A DNA stretch of 35,003 bases, from the NCBI GenBank assembly GCA_004295055.1, contig SHNJ01000031.1, positions 234,898-269,900 of the forward strand, given 5' to 3'. The position numbers and the translations under genes are program-made. Shown here piece by piece: positions 22,176-30,725 of this stretch. The DNA is from Alphaproteobacteria bacterium. GTDB taxonomy: Bacteria > Pseudomonadota > Alphaproteobacteria > SHNJ01. The notes beneath the pieces were generated by a model. It made no database searches, was not told the origin of the DNA, and saw only the letters and a program-made list of their open reading frames with translations. Each line of letters opens with the position of its first letter. Within the stretch, counting starts at the first letter, position 1.

Positions 22176-24434
22176 TTATGGTTGTTGCGGTAACAGGGTG
22201 CCGGTATATTCGCTGGAACGGCGTTGGGTGAAGTAATCGGGTTGAATTTCGCCGCCGAGATGTTTTAAATCAACGCGCAGCAAAATGGAAGTGCCGGGTT
22301 TGTTTTCGCTGTCGGTAATAAATTCGCGTTCCACCGCCAGCCCCACCGAAATACATTCATTATGATAGGTTAATCCCGTGCCCCATTCGCGCGTGGAATG
22401 GCTGGAATTGATATCGCTTAAGATGCGTCCCGATAGATTCCAGTTTTCGGTCATCTGCCAGGAAGCGCGGGTTCCAACCTGTTCGCGATCGTTGAATTCA
22501 TTGTTACCCACCAAACGATCCAGGAAAATATAATCGAGGCCCAGCGTCAGCGCGCCGGTACGGGTTTGCGCGGAAAATTCGCTGCGGCGGAATGCGGGTT
22601 TATCCGTGTCGATGCGGAAGCGATAAATTAAATCCAATTTCTGGCTTGGGTTAACCTCGATTTTTCCAACCGCGTCGGAAAAGTGATTTTCTAGGCCGGA
22701 TCCAGATTCATAAGTATTATCTTCGCGCGCGCGCCAGCTTTGTCCGATAAAGATTTTACCGCCACGGCTTTCATCGTCGAATAATCCCATGTTGAGGCCG
22801 TAATCGATCCGATGTCCGCCGGCAATCCGGTCGTAACCCGGAAAACGTTTAAAGGAAAACAAATTGCTTTCGTCGAATTCGAATGCTTGGCTGTCTTCGT
22901 TCGGAATTTTGGAATTTCGGCCGACATTAGGCGAAGTAACCATGAAAATAATTGGTTCCACATACTTGGTCAGCCGGCGATTATCAAGATTGAAATTTCC
23001 GGCCAATGGATAACGCCAGCTTAATCCCGCTTGCGGCACCGCTCTGCCGGTCCAGCCATTGTCGGGATCGACGGCAGACGTGGTTGGGTCGTCATAATCG
23101 TCTATCGCATATCCGCTGGCCTGCGTTCGCAAAGTTAAATCAATCAATTGTCCGTTGTCGGTACGCATCGGTTTACGCCATGCTCCATCGACACTAAGCC
23201 GTCTGCTGTCCGTTCCGTCTTGCCGCTGCAAATTCAGCAAATCGGTGTTGACTTGCCACAATCCGCCCCAGCCATCATAACCGCTGACATAGTTATACCG
23301 CATTTGCGGCAAAATAATGGGTGTAGTGCGGGATTTGTCGAAACTGCGCAAGCCTTGAAACGACATGGCGCGCATTTGCGCATAGCTTTGGCCAAAAAAT
23401 CCTTCGGCTTCGGCCTTGCTGATCAAAACATCATCCCCGCTGAAACGGTAGCGGCGCAAATAGGTTTTGTCGCTGGCCCGGTCGATCGTTAAATTGCTGC
23501 GCCAGTTATCGCTTATATCCTGGGTCCATACCGCGTCAATATGGCCACGGGTGGTGGTGTCGTTCTGGCCATCGGCCCGCCGCCGGTCCACTTCGCCGAC
23601 CGATCCCTTGAAATCGATCCGGCCGCTTTGCAAACGCTGACGGTATTCTTGGGACAGAATAAATCCATCCTTGGTCATGATGATGGGTTCCACCGTTAAA
23701 TCGGTGGATGGATTAATATCAAAATAATAGGCCTGACGATAAACGAAGCCCAATTCATCGGAATTTTTAAAATTTGGGCCCAATAATCCGCTGCGCCGTT
23801 TCAAATTGGGATCGGGATGCGATAAATAAGGGCTGTAAAATACCGGTACGCCCCACAATTCCAGACTGGCGTCTTCGTACTGAATTTCCCTGGCTTGCTG
23901 GTCATGCGTGACATTCTTTGATTTGATTTGCCAGGTGGGCGCTCGCTCCGGATGTTTTGCGCAAGGCAAGCATGGCGAGAATACCGCATAATCCATTTTG
24001 TTATACCGGCCTTCGCTGCGTTCGGCCCGGCGCGCGGCAAGACGGCTGTTATCGTTCAATCGCAGGCGCAGATTTTGAATCACGCCTTTTTTCATGTCGT
24101 CTTTCAATTCTATGAAATCGGCGTAAATTGTATCTCCGCCACGGTCGCGCAGGGCGATATTGCCGCTGGCGGTTAGAATATCTTCTTTTTCGTTGTAATT
24201 GATTTGATCGGCGGTGACTTCGCGTCCGGCCTGAACGATAACGACACCGCCGCGTGCGGTGATAGCCCCGTAATCATGATCGTAAGTGACGCTGTCGGCT
24301 TCGACATACACGGGTTCTTTTTTAAATTCATCGCCGCTGGCGGCTTGGCTGGCGGCAAAAAAACTGCTTTGCGCCAGGCATGAAATTGGCGCCAACAGGA
24401 CCGCTGCGATTAAGAATAGGGTGGAAAAACGCAT
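22176..24434 (-). CDS. lptD: LPS-assembly outer membrane protein LptD
   Basis: This outer-membrane translocon inserts lipopolysaccharide into the outer leaflet. It has 752 residues: a signal peptide at about 1-21, an OstA-like N-terminal jellyroll domain (about 40-150; repeats such as GGVVIVQAGREVTADQINY), and a C-terminal beta-barrel with many aromatic-alternating strands. A PCLPC cysteine pair near residue 158 and NEC near the C-terminus could form disulfides. It lies 3 nt downstream of lptG and 9 nt upstream of surA, in one operon. Confidence 0.95.
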   Translation of the reverse strand: MRFSTLFLIAAVLLAPISCLAQSSFFAASQAASGDEFKKEPVYVEADSVTYDHDYGAITARGGVVIVQAGREVTADQINYNEKEDILTASGNIALRDRGGDTIYADFIELKDDMKKGVIQNLRLRLNDNSRLAARRAERSEGRYNKMDYAVFSPCLPCAKHPERAPTWQIKSKNVTHDQQAREIQYEDASLELWGVPVFYSPYLSHPDPNLKRRSGLLGPNFKNSDELGFVYRQAYYFDINPSTDLTVEPIIMTKDGFILSQEYRQRLQSGRIDFKGSVGEVDRRRADGQNDTTTRGHIDAVWTQDISDNWRSNLTIDRASDKTYLRRYRFSGDDVLISKAEAEGFFGQSYAQMRAMSFQGLRSFDKSRTTPIILPQMRYNYVSGYDGWGGLWQVNTDLLNLQRQDGTDSRRLSVDGAWRKPMRTDNGQLIDLTLRTQASGYAIDDYDDPTTSAVDPDNGWTGRAVPQAGLSWRYPLAGNFNLDNRRLTKYVEPIIFMVTSPNVGRNSKIPNEDSQAFEFDESNLFSFKRFPGYDRIAGGHRIDYGLNMGLFDDESRGGKIFIGQSWRAREDNTYESGSGLENHFSDAVGKIEVNPSQKLDLIYRFRIDTDKPAFRRSEFSAQTRTGALTLGLDYIFLDRLVGNNEFNDREQVGTRASWQMTENWNLSGRILSDINSSHSTREWGTGLTYHNECISVGLAVEREFITDSENKPGTSILLRVDLKHLGGEIQPDYFTQRRSSEYTGTLLPQQP

Positions 24435-24437
24435 TGT

Positions 24438-25529
24438 CTAACCATCCTCGTTATGCAGTAAAGTGGCGACTCCAAGAAACGCCGTGATAAAAAATGGCGC
24501 CCAGGCGGCAAAAATCACTGGAATACGGCCCGATCCGCCCAGCGCGTGAACGATGTCGGAAAATGTGTAAAACAAAAATCCGCAGAAAATGCCGCCAACG
24601 ATCAGCAGCATGGTTTTTTGGTTGCGCGCCGGCGATATGGTAAAGCAGGCGGCAATCAATACCATCGCCATCAACATAAATGGCGTTGTCAGCATGCTGT
24701 GAAAATACAGCCGGTGCGGCATTGCCGAAAATCCGGAATTTTCCAGTACCGTGATAAAGCCCGGCAATTTCCACACCGACAGGCTTTCCGGCGGAGCAAA
24801 GCTTTCTTGAATCTTGTCCAATGTTAAACTGCTGATGATTTGCAAAGTAGGCAGCATCTTGCGCGTGCCGCTTTGTTCGGTAACGGTAACGCGGTCGAAT
24901 GTCCAGCTTCCTTCGCTTAATCTTGCGGTATCGGCGTCGATGCGCCGTTGAAATACAAAGCTTGGGTCGAAAATAAACGCATTGATTTCGCGCAAGGACA
25001 AATCCGGCTCGACAACGTTGGCATGCAGTATCATGGTGAAATCGGTTTCGATTTGACGGATCCATAAACCGTCGGTCGAAATAAAGGATTGGTATATGCC
25101 GCGTTCGAAATATTTTGCCTCTAGCTGCGAGTATTTGGCATACAGCGCGGCGGAAAACGGATTGAACAAGGTTACTTGCAATATGCCCCATAAGGCGGCC
25201 ACGGCCAAAGCCGGTTTTAAAAATTGCCAAACCGATACGCCGCCGGTGCGGATGACAACCAATTCATGGGCGCGATTCAGCCGCCAGAATGTAAACATCG
25301 CGCCGAATAAAAATACGAACGGCAGCAACATTTCCATCATTTGCGGCAATTTCAACAACCCCATTTCCAGGATAGTGCGGAATGGAACGAACGAACGCCC
25401 CGATGCGCGGCGCATCAATTCCACCGAATCGAACAGCAACACCACAAAGGCGAGGCCCATGTAGACGGTAAAAAATCCTTTGAAGAACTGCCGTACCAGA
25501 TAATTATGCAGGCGGTCGAAAATATGCAT
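24438..25529 (-). CDS. lptG: LPS export ABC transporter permease LptG
   Basis: This inner-membrane permease of the LptB2FG exporter extracts LPS from the inner membrane. It has 363 residues: membrane segments near residues 15-35, 55-80 and 100-120, a periplasmic jellyroll in the middle, then three C-terminal segments. YjgP/YjgQ family features include ELVVIRTGGVSVWQFLKPAL. It is assigned as LptG rather than LptF by its position second in the pair, directly before lptD. The two families are related, so the F/G labels could be swapped. Confidence 0.92.
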   Translation of the reverse strand: MHIFDRLHNYLVRQFFKGFFTVYMGLAFVVLLFDSVELMRRASGRSFVPFRTILEMGLLKLPQMMEMLLPFVFLFGAMFTFWRLNRAHELVVIRTGGVSVWQFLKPALAVAALWGILQVTLFNPFSAALYAKYSQLEAKYFERGIYQSFISTDGLWIRQIETDFTMILHANVVEPDLSLREINAFIFDPSFVFQRRIDADTARLSEGSWTFDRVTVTEQSGTRKMLPTLQIISSLTLDKIQESFAPPESLSVWKLPGFITVLENSGFSAMPHRLYFHSMLTTPFMLMAMVLIAACFTISPARNQKTMLLIVGGIFCGFLFYTFSDIVHALGGSGRIPVIFAAWAPFFITAFLGVATLLHNEDG

Positions 25530-25532
25530 TCG

Positions 25533-26681
25533 CTACGCCTCCGCCGCTTGAATGGCTGTAAGGGTTGCACCAATGCGCGGCAACAATTGCAGCAGATACA
25601 GGCAATAGAAAATAATGCCTATCGGCAGCAGATAATTCAGCGCCAGCAGGGCATAGAACATTCCGCCGGAATAAGATCCCAGCATGTTGTAGAAAATTAA
25701 AAACAGTCCCTGCAATCCGATAACGGTGCCAATGGTTGCGCCAAGACGAATCGTGGAACCTTGGCGGCGCGGCATGCAGTGGCGATATGTAGCCAAAGCG
25801 ATCAGGCAGAATACCAGAATGCTCAACGGGCTGATCAGACGCTGATGCGCGATGGCTTGATACCGCATTTGCGTGCGCGGTTCGGTATTGGCGCCGGGAA
25901 AAAATAAATCGCCCAATCCCATTTCTTTGGGGTCGGCCGCGCGGTCGGCATTTTCTGCGTTCATGATTTGATTTAAATTCAGCGTATAGGAATCGAAATA
26001 CAACATCGATACGGTGTTGTTTTTATGGTTCAATACCTGGCGGCTGCCTTTGATGACGGAAATAACCGGATCGCCGCGCTGTAAACTTAGAACTCCGCTT
26101 TCGGCCAAAACCGTCACTGGCTGATTAATATCGCGATTGTCATGCACCAATATGCCGTGCAGCGATCCGTCCGATTGCCGTTCGCGGATGAACACCGTGA
26201 TACCCTTGGACACTTGGGTGAATACGCCTTCTTCCAGCAGCGTCAGCGAATAATCGTTACGCAGCCTGAATTGCAGATTTTTAAACGCGGTGTAGGATAG
26301 CGGCGTTAGATACAGCGTTAGCAAGTATGTAAAAGCCGTCATGATTAGCGCGAATATCAAAGGAGAACGGCTGATTCGCCAGGCGCTGAGTCCGCCGGAA
26401 TGCATCACCACCAATTCGCTGTCCGAATTCAGGCGGTAGAAAATAAATAAAACGGCGGCAAAAACCGTCAGCGGCAAAATCACCGGCAACAAGCCAGGCA
26501 AAGTCAGCAATGCAAGATAGATAAAGGTCGATACCGGAATTCCCCGATTGACAATGAAATCAACCAGTTTCAGCGACTGGGTAATCCAGACGATGAAGGT
26601 TAGAGACAAAGTGATTACCGTGGCCGCCACCGCGATTTGACGCATCAAATATCGGTCGAGCCGGGACAGGTTTCGAAACAT
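25533..26681 (-). CDS. lptF: LPS export ABC transporter permease LptF
   Basis: This is the partner permease of LptG. It has 382 residues with the YjgP-family signature DSELVVMHSGGLSAWRISRS after the second hydrophobic segment, a periplasmic middle domain and three C-terminal membrane segments. It is the first gene of the lptF-lptG-lptD-surA-pdxA-rsmA series, 3 nt ahead of lptG. Its promoter should lie in the 133-nt divergent gap shared with pepA, but I see no convincing hexamers there. Confidence 0.92.
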   Translation of the reverse strand: MFRNLSRLDRYLMRQIAVAATVITLSLTFIVWITQSLKLVDFIVNRGIPVSTFIYLALLTLPGLLPVILPLTVFAAVLFIFYRLNSDSELVVMHSGGLSAWRISRSPLIFALIMTAFTYLLTLYLTPLSYTAFKNLQFRLRNDYSLTLLEEGVFTQVSKGITVFIRERQSDGSLHGILVHDNRDINQPVTVLAESGVLSLQRGDPVISVIKGSRQVLNHKNNTVSMLYFDSYTLNLNQIMNAENADRAADPKEMGLGDLFFPGANTEPRTQMRYQAIAHQRLISPLSILVFCLIALATYRHCMPRRQGSTIRLGATIGTVIGLQGLFLIFYNMLGSYSGGMFYALLALNYLLPIGIIFYCLYLLQLLPRIGATLTAIQAAEA

Positions 26682-26814
26682 CCGGCGAATCTAGCCTTTT
26701 TGCATCGCTTTTTCCAGTATTTACAAATATTTGTTCACAGGCCTGGATTGCGCTGAAATTTTTCGTTATCTTAAGAGAAATTCTCTAAAACCCTCTATTT
26801 CCAAAGGATTCCTC

Positions 26815-28314
26815 ATGAAAATCGCTTTTGCCGGTTTAGGCACCCCCGATCATGGCGCTTATGTCGTTGGCGTATACGAAGGCAAAGGCCTTTCCCCGTC
26901 CGCAACCAAAATCGACAAGGACCAAAAAGGCCTGGTGAAACGCGCGATGGAGGCGAGCAAATTTACCGGTAAACGGAATCAGTTTTTAACCATACTTGCG
27001 CCGTCCGGCATGAAAGCCAGCCAGATCGTATTGATGGGTCTGGGCAAACCGGAAGAATTGACCGCGTTTCAGGTGGAAGCGCTGGGTGGAAATCTAATCG
27101 GCTATTTGGCGAAAAATCCGGATAAATCGGTATCGGTGGCGATTGACGGATTTGCCAAAGCGAAAATGGATGCCGGCAAAATGGCGGCGCATTTTGCAAT
27201 CGGCGCCCAGCTTCGTTCTTACCGGTTCGATAAATATCGTACCAAGGACAAACCCGAAGACAAACCGGCGTTGCAAAATTTAAATGTCATGTCGGGCAAA
27301 TCGGCTGGCGCAAAATCGCATTTCGAAACATTATCCAAAATCGCCGATGGCGTGAATTTCACCCGGAATTTAGTGAACGAGCCGCCAAATGTGCTTTATC
27401 CGGAAAGCTTTGCCGTGGAAATCAAGAAGTTGACCAAGTTAGGCATCAAAGTTGAAGTATTGGATGAGAAGCAAATCAAAGCCTTGAAAATGGGCGCATT
27501 GCTTGGCGTGGCGCAGGGCAGCGTACGTCCGGCGCGCGTTGCGATTATGCAGTATAACGGCGCAAAATCCAAAGGCAAAGCCGGGCCGATTGCCTTGGTC
27601 GGCAAAGGGGTCACCTTTGACACTGGCGGTATTTCGATCAAACCCGCCGCCGGGATGGAAGAAATGAAATGGGATATGGCCGGGGCCGGGGCCGTGGTTG
27701 GAACGATGATGGCGCTGGCCGGGCGCAAGGCCAAGGTGAATGTGGTCGGTATCGTGGGTCTGGTTGAAAATATGCCCGATGGCAACGCGCAGCGTCCGGG
27801 CGATATTGTAACCTCCATGTCGGGCCAAACCGTCGAAGTGTTGAATACCGATGCCGAAGGGCGGATGGTGTTGTGTGATATCATGTGGCATGTGCAGCAG
27901 AAATTTAAACCGAGCGTGATGGTGGATCTGGCCACGTTGACCGGCGCCATTCTGGTGGCGTTGGGTCATGAATTCGCCGGGCTGTTCAGCAACGACGACG
28001 GATTGTCCAAACAATTGACGGCTTCAGGCGAAGCGGTGGGCGAGCGTTTATGGCGTATGCCGATGTGCGAAGCCTATGACCGCGAGTTGGATGGATTCCA
28101 ATCCGATTTGAAACATATCGGCAATGGCCGCGAGGCAGGCAGCGCCACGGCAGCCCATTATCTCGGCCGGTTCGTGCAAAAAGGCGTCAAATGGGCGCAT
28201 CTCGATATCGCTGGAACCGCCTGGTCGAAAAAGGACAATGGCGTCACACCCAAAGGCGCATCGGCATACGGCGTGCGTTTATTGAACCAATGGATCGCGG
28301 ATAATTTCGAGTAG
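26815..28314 (+). CDS. pepA: Leucyl aminopeptidase (M17 family)
   Basis: This cytoplasmic metallo-aminopeptidase removes N-terminal residues from peptides. It has 499 residues from the ATG at 26815. The M17 motifs are clear: GKGVTFDTGG (263-272, with metal-ligand K264 and D269 by family analogy) and the signature NTDAEGR (344-350). AAGGA lies 6 nt before the ATG. A longer reading frame starts at a TTG at 26731, but its extra 28 residues are not conserved in character. It is followed by an intergenic repeat cluster. Confidence 0.95.
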   Translation: MKIAFAGLGTPDHGAYVVGVYEGKGLSPSATKIDKDQKGLVKRAMEASKFTGKRNQFLTILAPSGMKASQIVLMGLGKPEELTAFQVEALGGNLIGYLAKNPDKSVSVAIDGFAKAKMDAGKMAAHFAIGAQLRSYRFDKYRTKDKPEDKPALQNLNVMSGKSAGAKSHFETLSKIADGVNFTRNLVNEPPNVLYPESFAVEIKKLTKLGIKVEVLDEKQIKALKMGALLGVAQGSVRPARVAIMQYNGAKSKGKAGPIALVGKGVTFDTGGISIKPAAGMEEMKWDMAGAGAVVGTMMALAGRKAKVNVVGIVGLVENMPDGNAQRPGDIVTSMSGQTVEVLNTDAEGRMVLCDIMWHVQQKFKPSVMVDLATLTGAILVALGHEFAGLFSNDDGLSKQLTASGEAVGERLWRMPMCEAYDRELDGFQSDLKHIGNGREAGSATAAHYLGRFVQKGVKWAHLDIAGTAWSKKDNGVTPKGASAYGVRLLNQWIADNFE

Positions 28315-28328
28315 TGGTGTTTAAAATT

Positions 28329-28462
28329 CCCCTCCCTTTGGGAGGGGGTAGGGGGAGGGTTAGGCAAGCGGTTTGGCTTATTGATGAAACTGAATTTATC
28401 TCTACCGCGCCTATCCCCCTCTGCAAACGCTGTCGCATTTGCGCCTCCCCCAAAGGGGGAGG
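28329..28462. repeat. Pair of GC-rich hairpins downstream of pepA
   Basis: CCCCTCCC-TTT-GGGAGGGG (28329-28347) and CCTCCCCC-AAA-GGGGGAGG (28444-28462) are perfect hairpins about 100 nt apart. They resemble the CCCTCCC/GGGAGGG palindromes at 13-167 and 19373-19397, in a similar nested layout. An open frame that runs through them is probably not a gene. Either could help end pepA transcription, though no T-run follows. Confidence 0.7.
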
Positions 28463-28516
28463 AATAACCCCCTTGCATTTCAGGCCTTTTCGCTTTATAA
28501 GCACCGCAGCAATTAT

Positions 28517-28600
28517 AGGTTTCAGGTTCCAGGTATTAGGTGTCAAAAACAAACTTAACCTGATACCGGAAACCTGGTACCTGACACCTTTTTTATTTTG
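28517..28600 (+). repeat. Heptad-periodic inverted repeat upstream of ndk
   Basis: The left arm (28517-28544) is four tandem heptads AGGTNNN; the right arm (28562-28589) is the inverted equivalent NNNACC(T/G) four times. The arms pair with about six mismatches in 29. The right arm is followed by TTTTTTATTTT, so the structure may also work as an intrinsic terminator ahead of ndk. No gene lies between pepA and ndk. Confidence 0.75.
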
Positions 28601-28609
28601 AGGGACAAA

Positions 28610-29038
28610 ATGGCTATGGCTATCGAACGTACTTTTTCTATTCTGAAACCGGATGCAACCCGCCGCAATTTGACTGGCAAAATCAACGCCAAGATCGAAG
28701 ATGCCGGCCTGCGCATTATCGCGCAAAAACGCATCCAAATGACCCAAGCGCAAGCGGAAGCATTTTACGGCGTGCATAAAGAACGCCCATTCTTCAAAGA
28801 TTTGTGCAAATTCATGACCTCGGGCCCCGTAGTGGTTCAAGTATTGGAAGGCGACAATGCCGTTGCCAAATACCGCGAAGTCATGGGCGCAACCAATCCA
28901 GCCAACGCCAATCCAGGCACAATCCGCAAAGAATTCGCCGAATCGATCGAAGCGAATTCGGTGCACGGTTCCGATTCCTTGGATAACGCGAAAATTGAAA
29001 TTAGCCATTTTTTCAAGAACGACGAAATCGTCGGCTAA
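28610..29038 (+). CDS. ndk: Nucleoside diphosphate kinase
   Basis: It transfers the gamma-phosphate of ATP to nucleoside diphosphates through a phospho-histidine. It has 142 residues from the ATG at 28610, with [12 protein letters not shown] at the N-terminus and the active-site H119 in [13 protein letters not shown] lies 5 nt before this ATG. A second ATG at 28616 gives the more usual MAIERTFSI start of 140 residues and is also plausible. A strong terminator follows. Confidence 0.97.
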   Translation: MAMAIERTFSILKPDATRRNLTGKINAKIEDAGLRIIAQKRIQMTQAQAEAFYGVHKERPFFKDLCKFMTSGPVVVQVLEGDNAVAKYREVMGATNPANANPGTIRKEFAESIEANSVHGSDSLDNAKIEISHFFKNDEIVG

Positions 29039-29062
29039 TTTAATTGGCTTAATAATTTTTTT

Positions 29063-29095
29063 AAACGCACCCAGCTTGGGTGCGTTTTTATTTTC
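29063..29095 (+). terminator. Intrinsic terminator after ndk
   Basis: AAACGCACCCA (29063-29073) and TGGGTGCGTTT (29077-29087) form perfect 11-bp arms around GCT, followed by TTATTTTC. This is a classical rho-independent terminator. It ends at the stop of the convergent acetyltransferase gene. Confidence 0.88.
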
Positions 29096-29804
29096 TGACG
29101 CGTCGATTGGCAAAAACGGCGGTTGCGAAAACGCGAAAATCTTCGATGCGAGATCCGGAAGAATTCATATAACGATCTAAAGATCCTTCATCTATGGTCA
29201 GGTCCGGTTTTTCGCCGCGTAAACGCATAACCAATCCGGGCAGATCGTCAAATTCAATATTGGTCCAAGGCAATACGACAGGTTCCGGCATTTCTTTACT
29301 TAACAAAGTTTTTGTTACCGGACGAAATTGGGTCGCGGTCGCAATCGCGCCTTTGCGCGATAAAAATTTTATCCAACGGAATTTTTCCGGCGCGGGTTCA
29401 ATGTCCGCAGTCATGGTTCGCGCGCCATGTCCTATCAGCCAATTGAATCCGTGAATCATTAAATTAGTGCCGATTCCCTGGTCTTTATATTTCGGATCGA
29501 TATATAGGAAATAAAAAGTAGATACGGTTGGCGATGTCATCCTTGTATGGATCACCCCTCTGATTTCCTGGGGATTGGTTTTGGAACATGCGGCCCATGT
29601 CGCATAAGGCCGATTATTAGGGGTGGTGCCGCATAAAGGGCGTGGAAAACGGTCCCAATTTAAATCCGGCCAATATGGCTGCAATACCTGGTGATGCGCC
29701 GCGCACATAGATATTTGATAGGCACTAGTATACATACCAGTTATAGCCGGGCGCTGGTCTTCCGTGGCTTGCTGGATAACATATGGTGCTTCACTGGCGT
29801 TCAT
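29088..29804 (-). CDS. GNAT family N-acetyltransferase
   Basis: This 238-residue protein has the acetyl-CoA-binding motif A of GNAT enzymes in LYIDPKYKDQGIGTNLMIHG (about residues 105-124; the Q-x-x-G-x-G/A pattern is Q-G-I-G). The substrate is unknown. The start codon (29802-29804) lies in the 3-nt loop of a perfect 10-bp palindrome, with no clear Shine-Dalgarno sequence. It is convergent with ndk. Confidence 0.8.
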   Translation of the reverse strand: MNASEAPYVIQQATEDQRPAITGMYTSAYQISMCAAHHQVLQPYWPDLNWDRFPRPLCGTTPNNRPYATWAACSKTNPQEIRGVIHTRMTSPTVSTFYFLYIDPKYKDQGIGTNLMIHGFNWLIGHGARTMTADIEPAPEKFRWIKFLSRKGAIATATQFRPVTKTLLSKEMPEPVVLPWTNIEFDDLPGLVMRLRGEKPDLTIDEGSLDRYMNSSGSRIEDFRVFATAVFANRRVRK

Positions 29805-29814
29805 AACGCCAGTG
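29792..29814 (-). promoter_or_regulatory. Perfect palindrome enclosing the acetyltransferase start codon
   Basis: On the minus strand CACTGGCGTT, ATG, AACGCCAGTG: perfect 10-bp arms with the start codon exactly as the loop. In mRNA this hairpin would hide or expose the start codon; in DNA it could be a protein operator. The arms also encode the first codons. Confidence 0.6.
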
Positions 29815-29858
29815 TAATAAAAATTTAGTTAATGTAAATATAGGCTTATAGGGTATTC

Positions 29859-29999
29859 TTAAACTAAGAAAAACGCCATTCCAGCCAGCAAGACGACCAC
29901 GCAGACGATACCGATCACGGTCATGCGTAAAAATGCTTCGTAAGTCTTTTTATTGCCAACATAATAAGCGTCGTTGTTTTGGGTAGGGGCTTTGGCCAT
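29859..29999 (-). CDS. aa3-type cytochrome c oxidase subunit IV-like small membrane protein
   Basis: This 46-residue protein has a short polar N-terminus (MAKAPTQNND), then YVGNKKTYEAFLRMT, and a single hydrophobic segment at about 27-46 that ends the protein. The pattern of a TYxxFL motif followed by one membrane helix matches the bacterial aa3-type cytochrome c oxidase subunit IV family (about 44 residues). A strong GGAGG lies just before the ATG at 29997-29999. No other oxidase genes are nearby, which is common for this orphan subunit in alphaproteobacteria. Confidence 0.8.
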   Translation of the reverse strand: MAKAPTQNNDAYYVGNKKTYEAFLRMTVIGIVCVVVLLAGMAFFLV

Positions 30000-30018
30000 G
30001 GATTCCTCCGTAATTGAC

Positions 30019-30681
30019 TTAACTATTTACCACAACTTTATTGCCTGTCATCTGAATTCTTCCTTCTGACAGCAATTTCAGCGCCATGGGGTAACACCGA
30101 TGCTCCGCCGCCAATACCCGCGCCGCCAGGGTTTGTTCATCATCGTCAGGCAAAACGGGCACAGATTGTTGCAATATAATCGGGCCTTCATCCATTTCGG
30201 CGGTTACAAAATGCACCGTGCAGCCATGATGGGCATCGCCGGCGGCAAGGGCGCGTTTGTGCGTATCGAGCCCTTTATGGTTCGGCAGTAACGATGGATG
30301 AATATTGATTAATTTATTTTTCCAAGTCTCGCAAAATTCCGCGCTTAGTAACCGCATGAAACCGGCAAGGCATACAAGATCGATTTTATTGGCACGCAAA
30401 ATTTCGGTGATCTTGGCGTCATATTCGCGCCGGTCTTTATATCCTTTGTGCGGCAGAATTTCAGTTTTAACTTTGTATTGTTTGGCGATTTCCAAACCCG
30501 GCGCATCGGCGATATTCGATAAAACCAACGCAATTTTTGCCTGATCGATTTCGATATCGGGAATTTCCCCGGCACAACCGCGGAGCAGGGCATGCATGTT
30601 GCTGCCCCGGCCAGAGATCAAAATTGCCACACGCAATTTCGAGGGTTCTGGGTTCCGGGTTTTGGGTTTTGGGCTGGACAT
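30019..30681 (-). CDS. purN: Phosphoribosylglycinamide formyltransferase
   Basis: This is the folate-dependent GAR transformylase of purine synthesis. It has 220 residues from the ATG at 30679-30681. The core begins at KLRVAILISGRGSN (from residue 15) and carries NIHPSLLPNHKG with the catalytic histidine, and VHFVTAEMDEGPI. Residues 2-14 (SSPKPKTRNPEPS) are encoded by a heptad repeat arm (30643-30673) and have no counterpart in the family. The true start might instead be a TTG or GTG near residue 15. It lies 44 nt downstream of purM, its usual partner. Confidence 0.93.
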   Translation of the reverse strand: MSSPKPKTRNPEPSKLRVAILISGRGSNMHALLRGCAGEIPDIEIDQAKIALVLSNIADAPGLEIAKQYKVKTEILPHKGYKDRREYDAKITEILRANKIDLVCLAGFMRLLSAEFCETWKNKLINIHPSLLPNHKGLDTHKRALAAGDAHHGCTVHFVTAEMDEGPIILQQSVPVLPDDDEQTLAARVLAAEHRCYPMALKLLSEGRIQMTGNKVVVNS

Positions 30682-30721
30682 GGCTTAAATCCCAAACCCC
30701 AAACCCCAAACCCCAATACCC
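30643..30721. repeat. Telomere-like heptad inverted repeat at purM-purN junction
   Basis: The left arm is four GGGTTNN heptads plus GGG (30643-30673). The right arm is three CCCAAAC heptads plus CCCAATACCC (30691-30721). They form an inverted repeat around a 17-nt loop containing the purN start codon. The left arm lies within the purN reading frame; the right arm fills the purM-purN gap. Confidence 0.85.
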
Positions 30722-30725
30722 ATGA

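Noticed and set aside
24451-25230. Open frame of 259 codons overlapping lptG on the same strand
   Set aside because: It is a shifted frame within lptG, very Arg/His-rich, with no recognisable domain.
26731-26814. N-terminal extension of PepA from a TTG codon
   Set aside because: The ATG at 26815 has AAGGA at good spacing; the extension shows no conserved character.
28314-28601. Open frame of 95 codons between pepA and ndk
   Set aside because: It is made of repeat arms and hairpins, begins at the pepA stop, and has low-complexity composition.
30643-30721. CRISPR or telomere array
   Set aside because: Units are only 7 bp, there are no spacers and no cas genes, and the arms are inverted; it is a repeat element, not an array.
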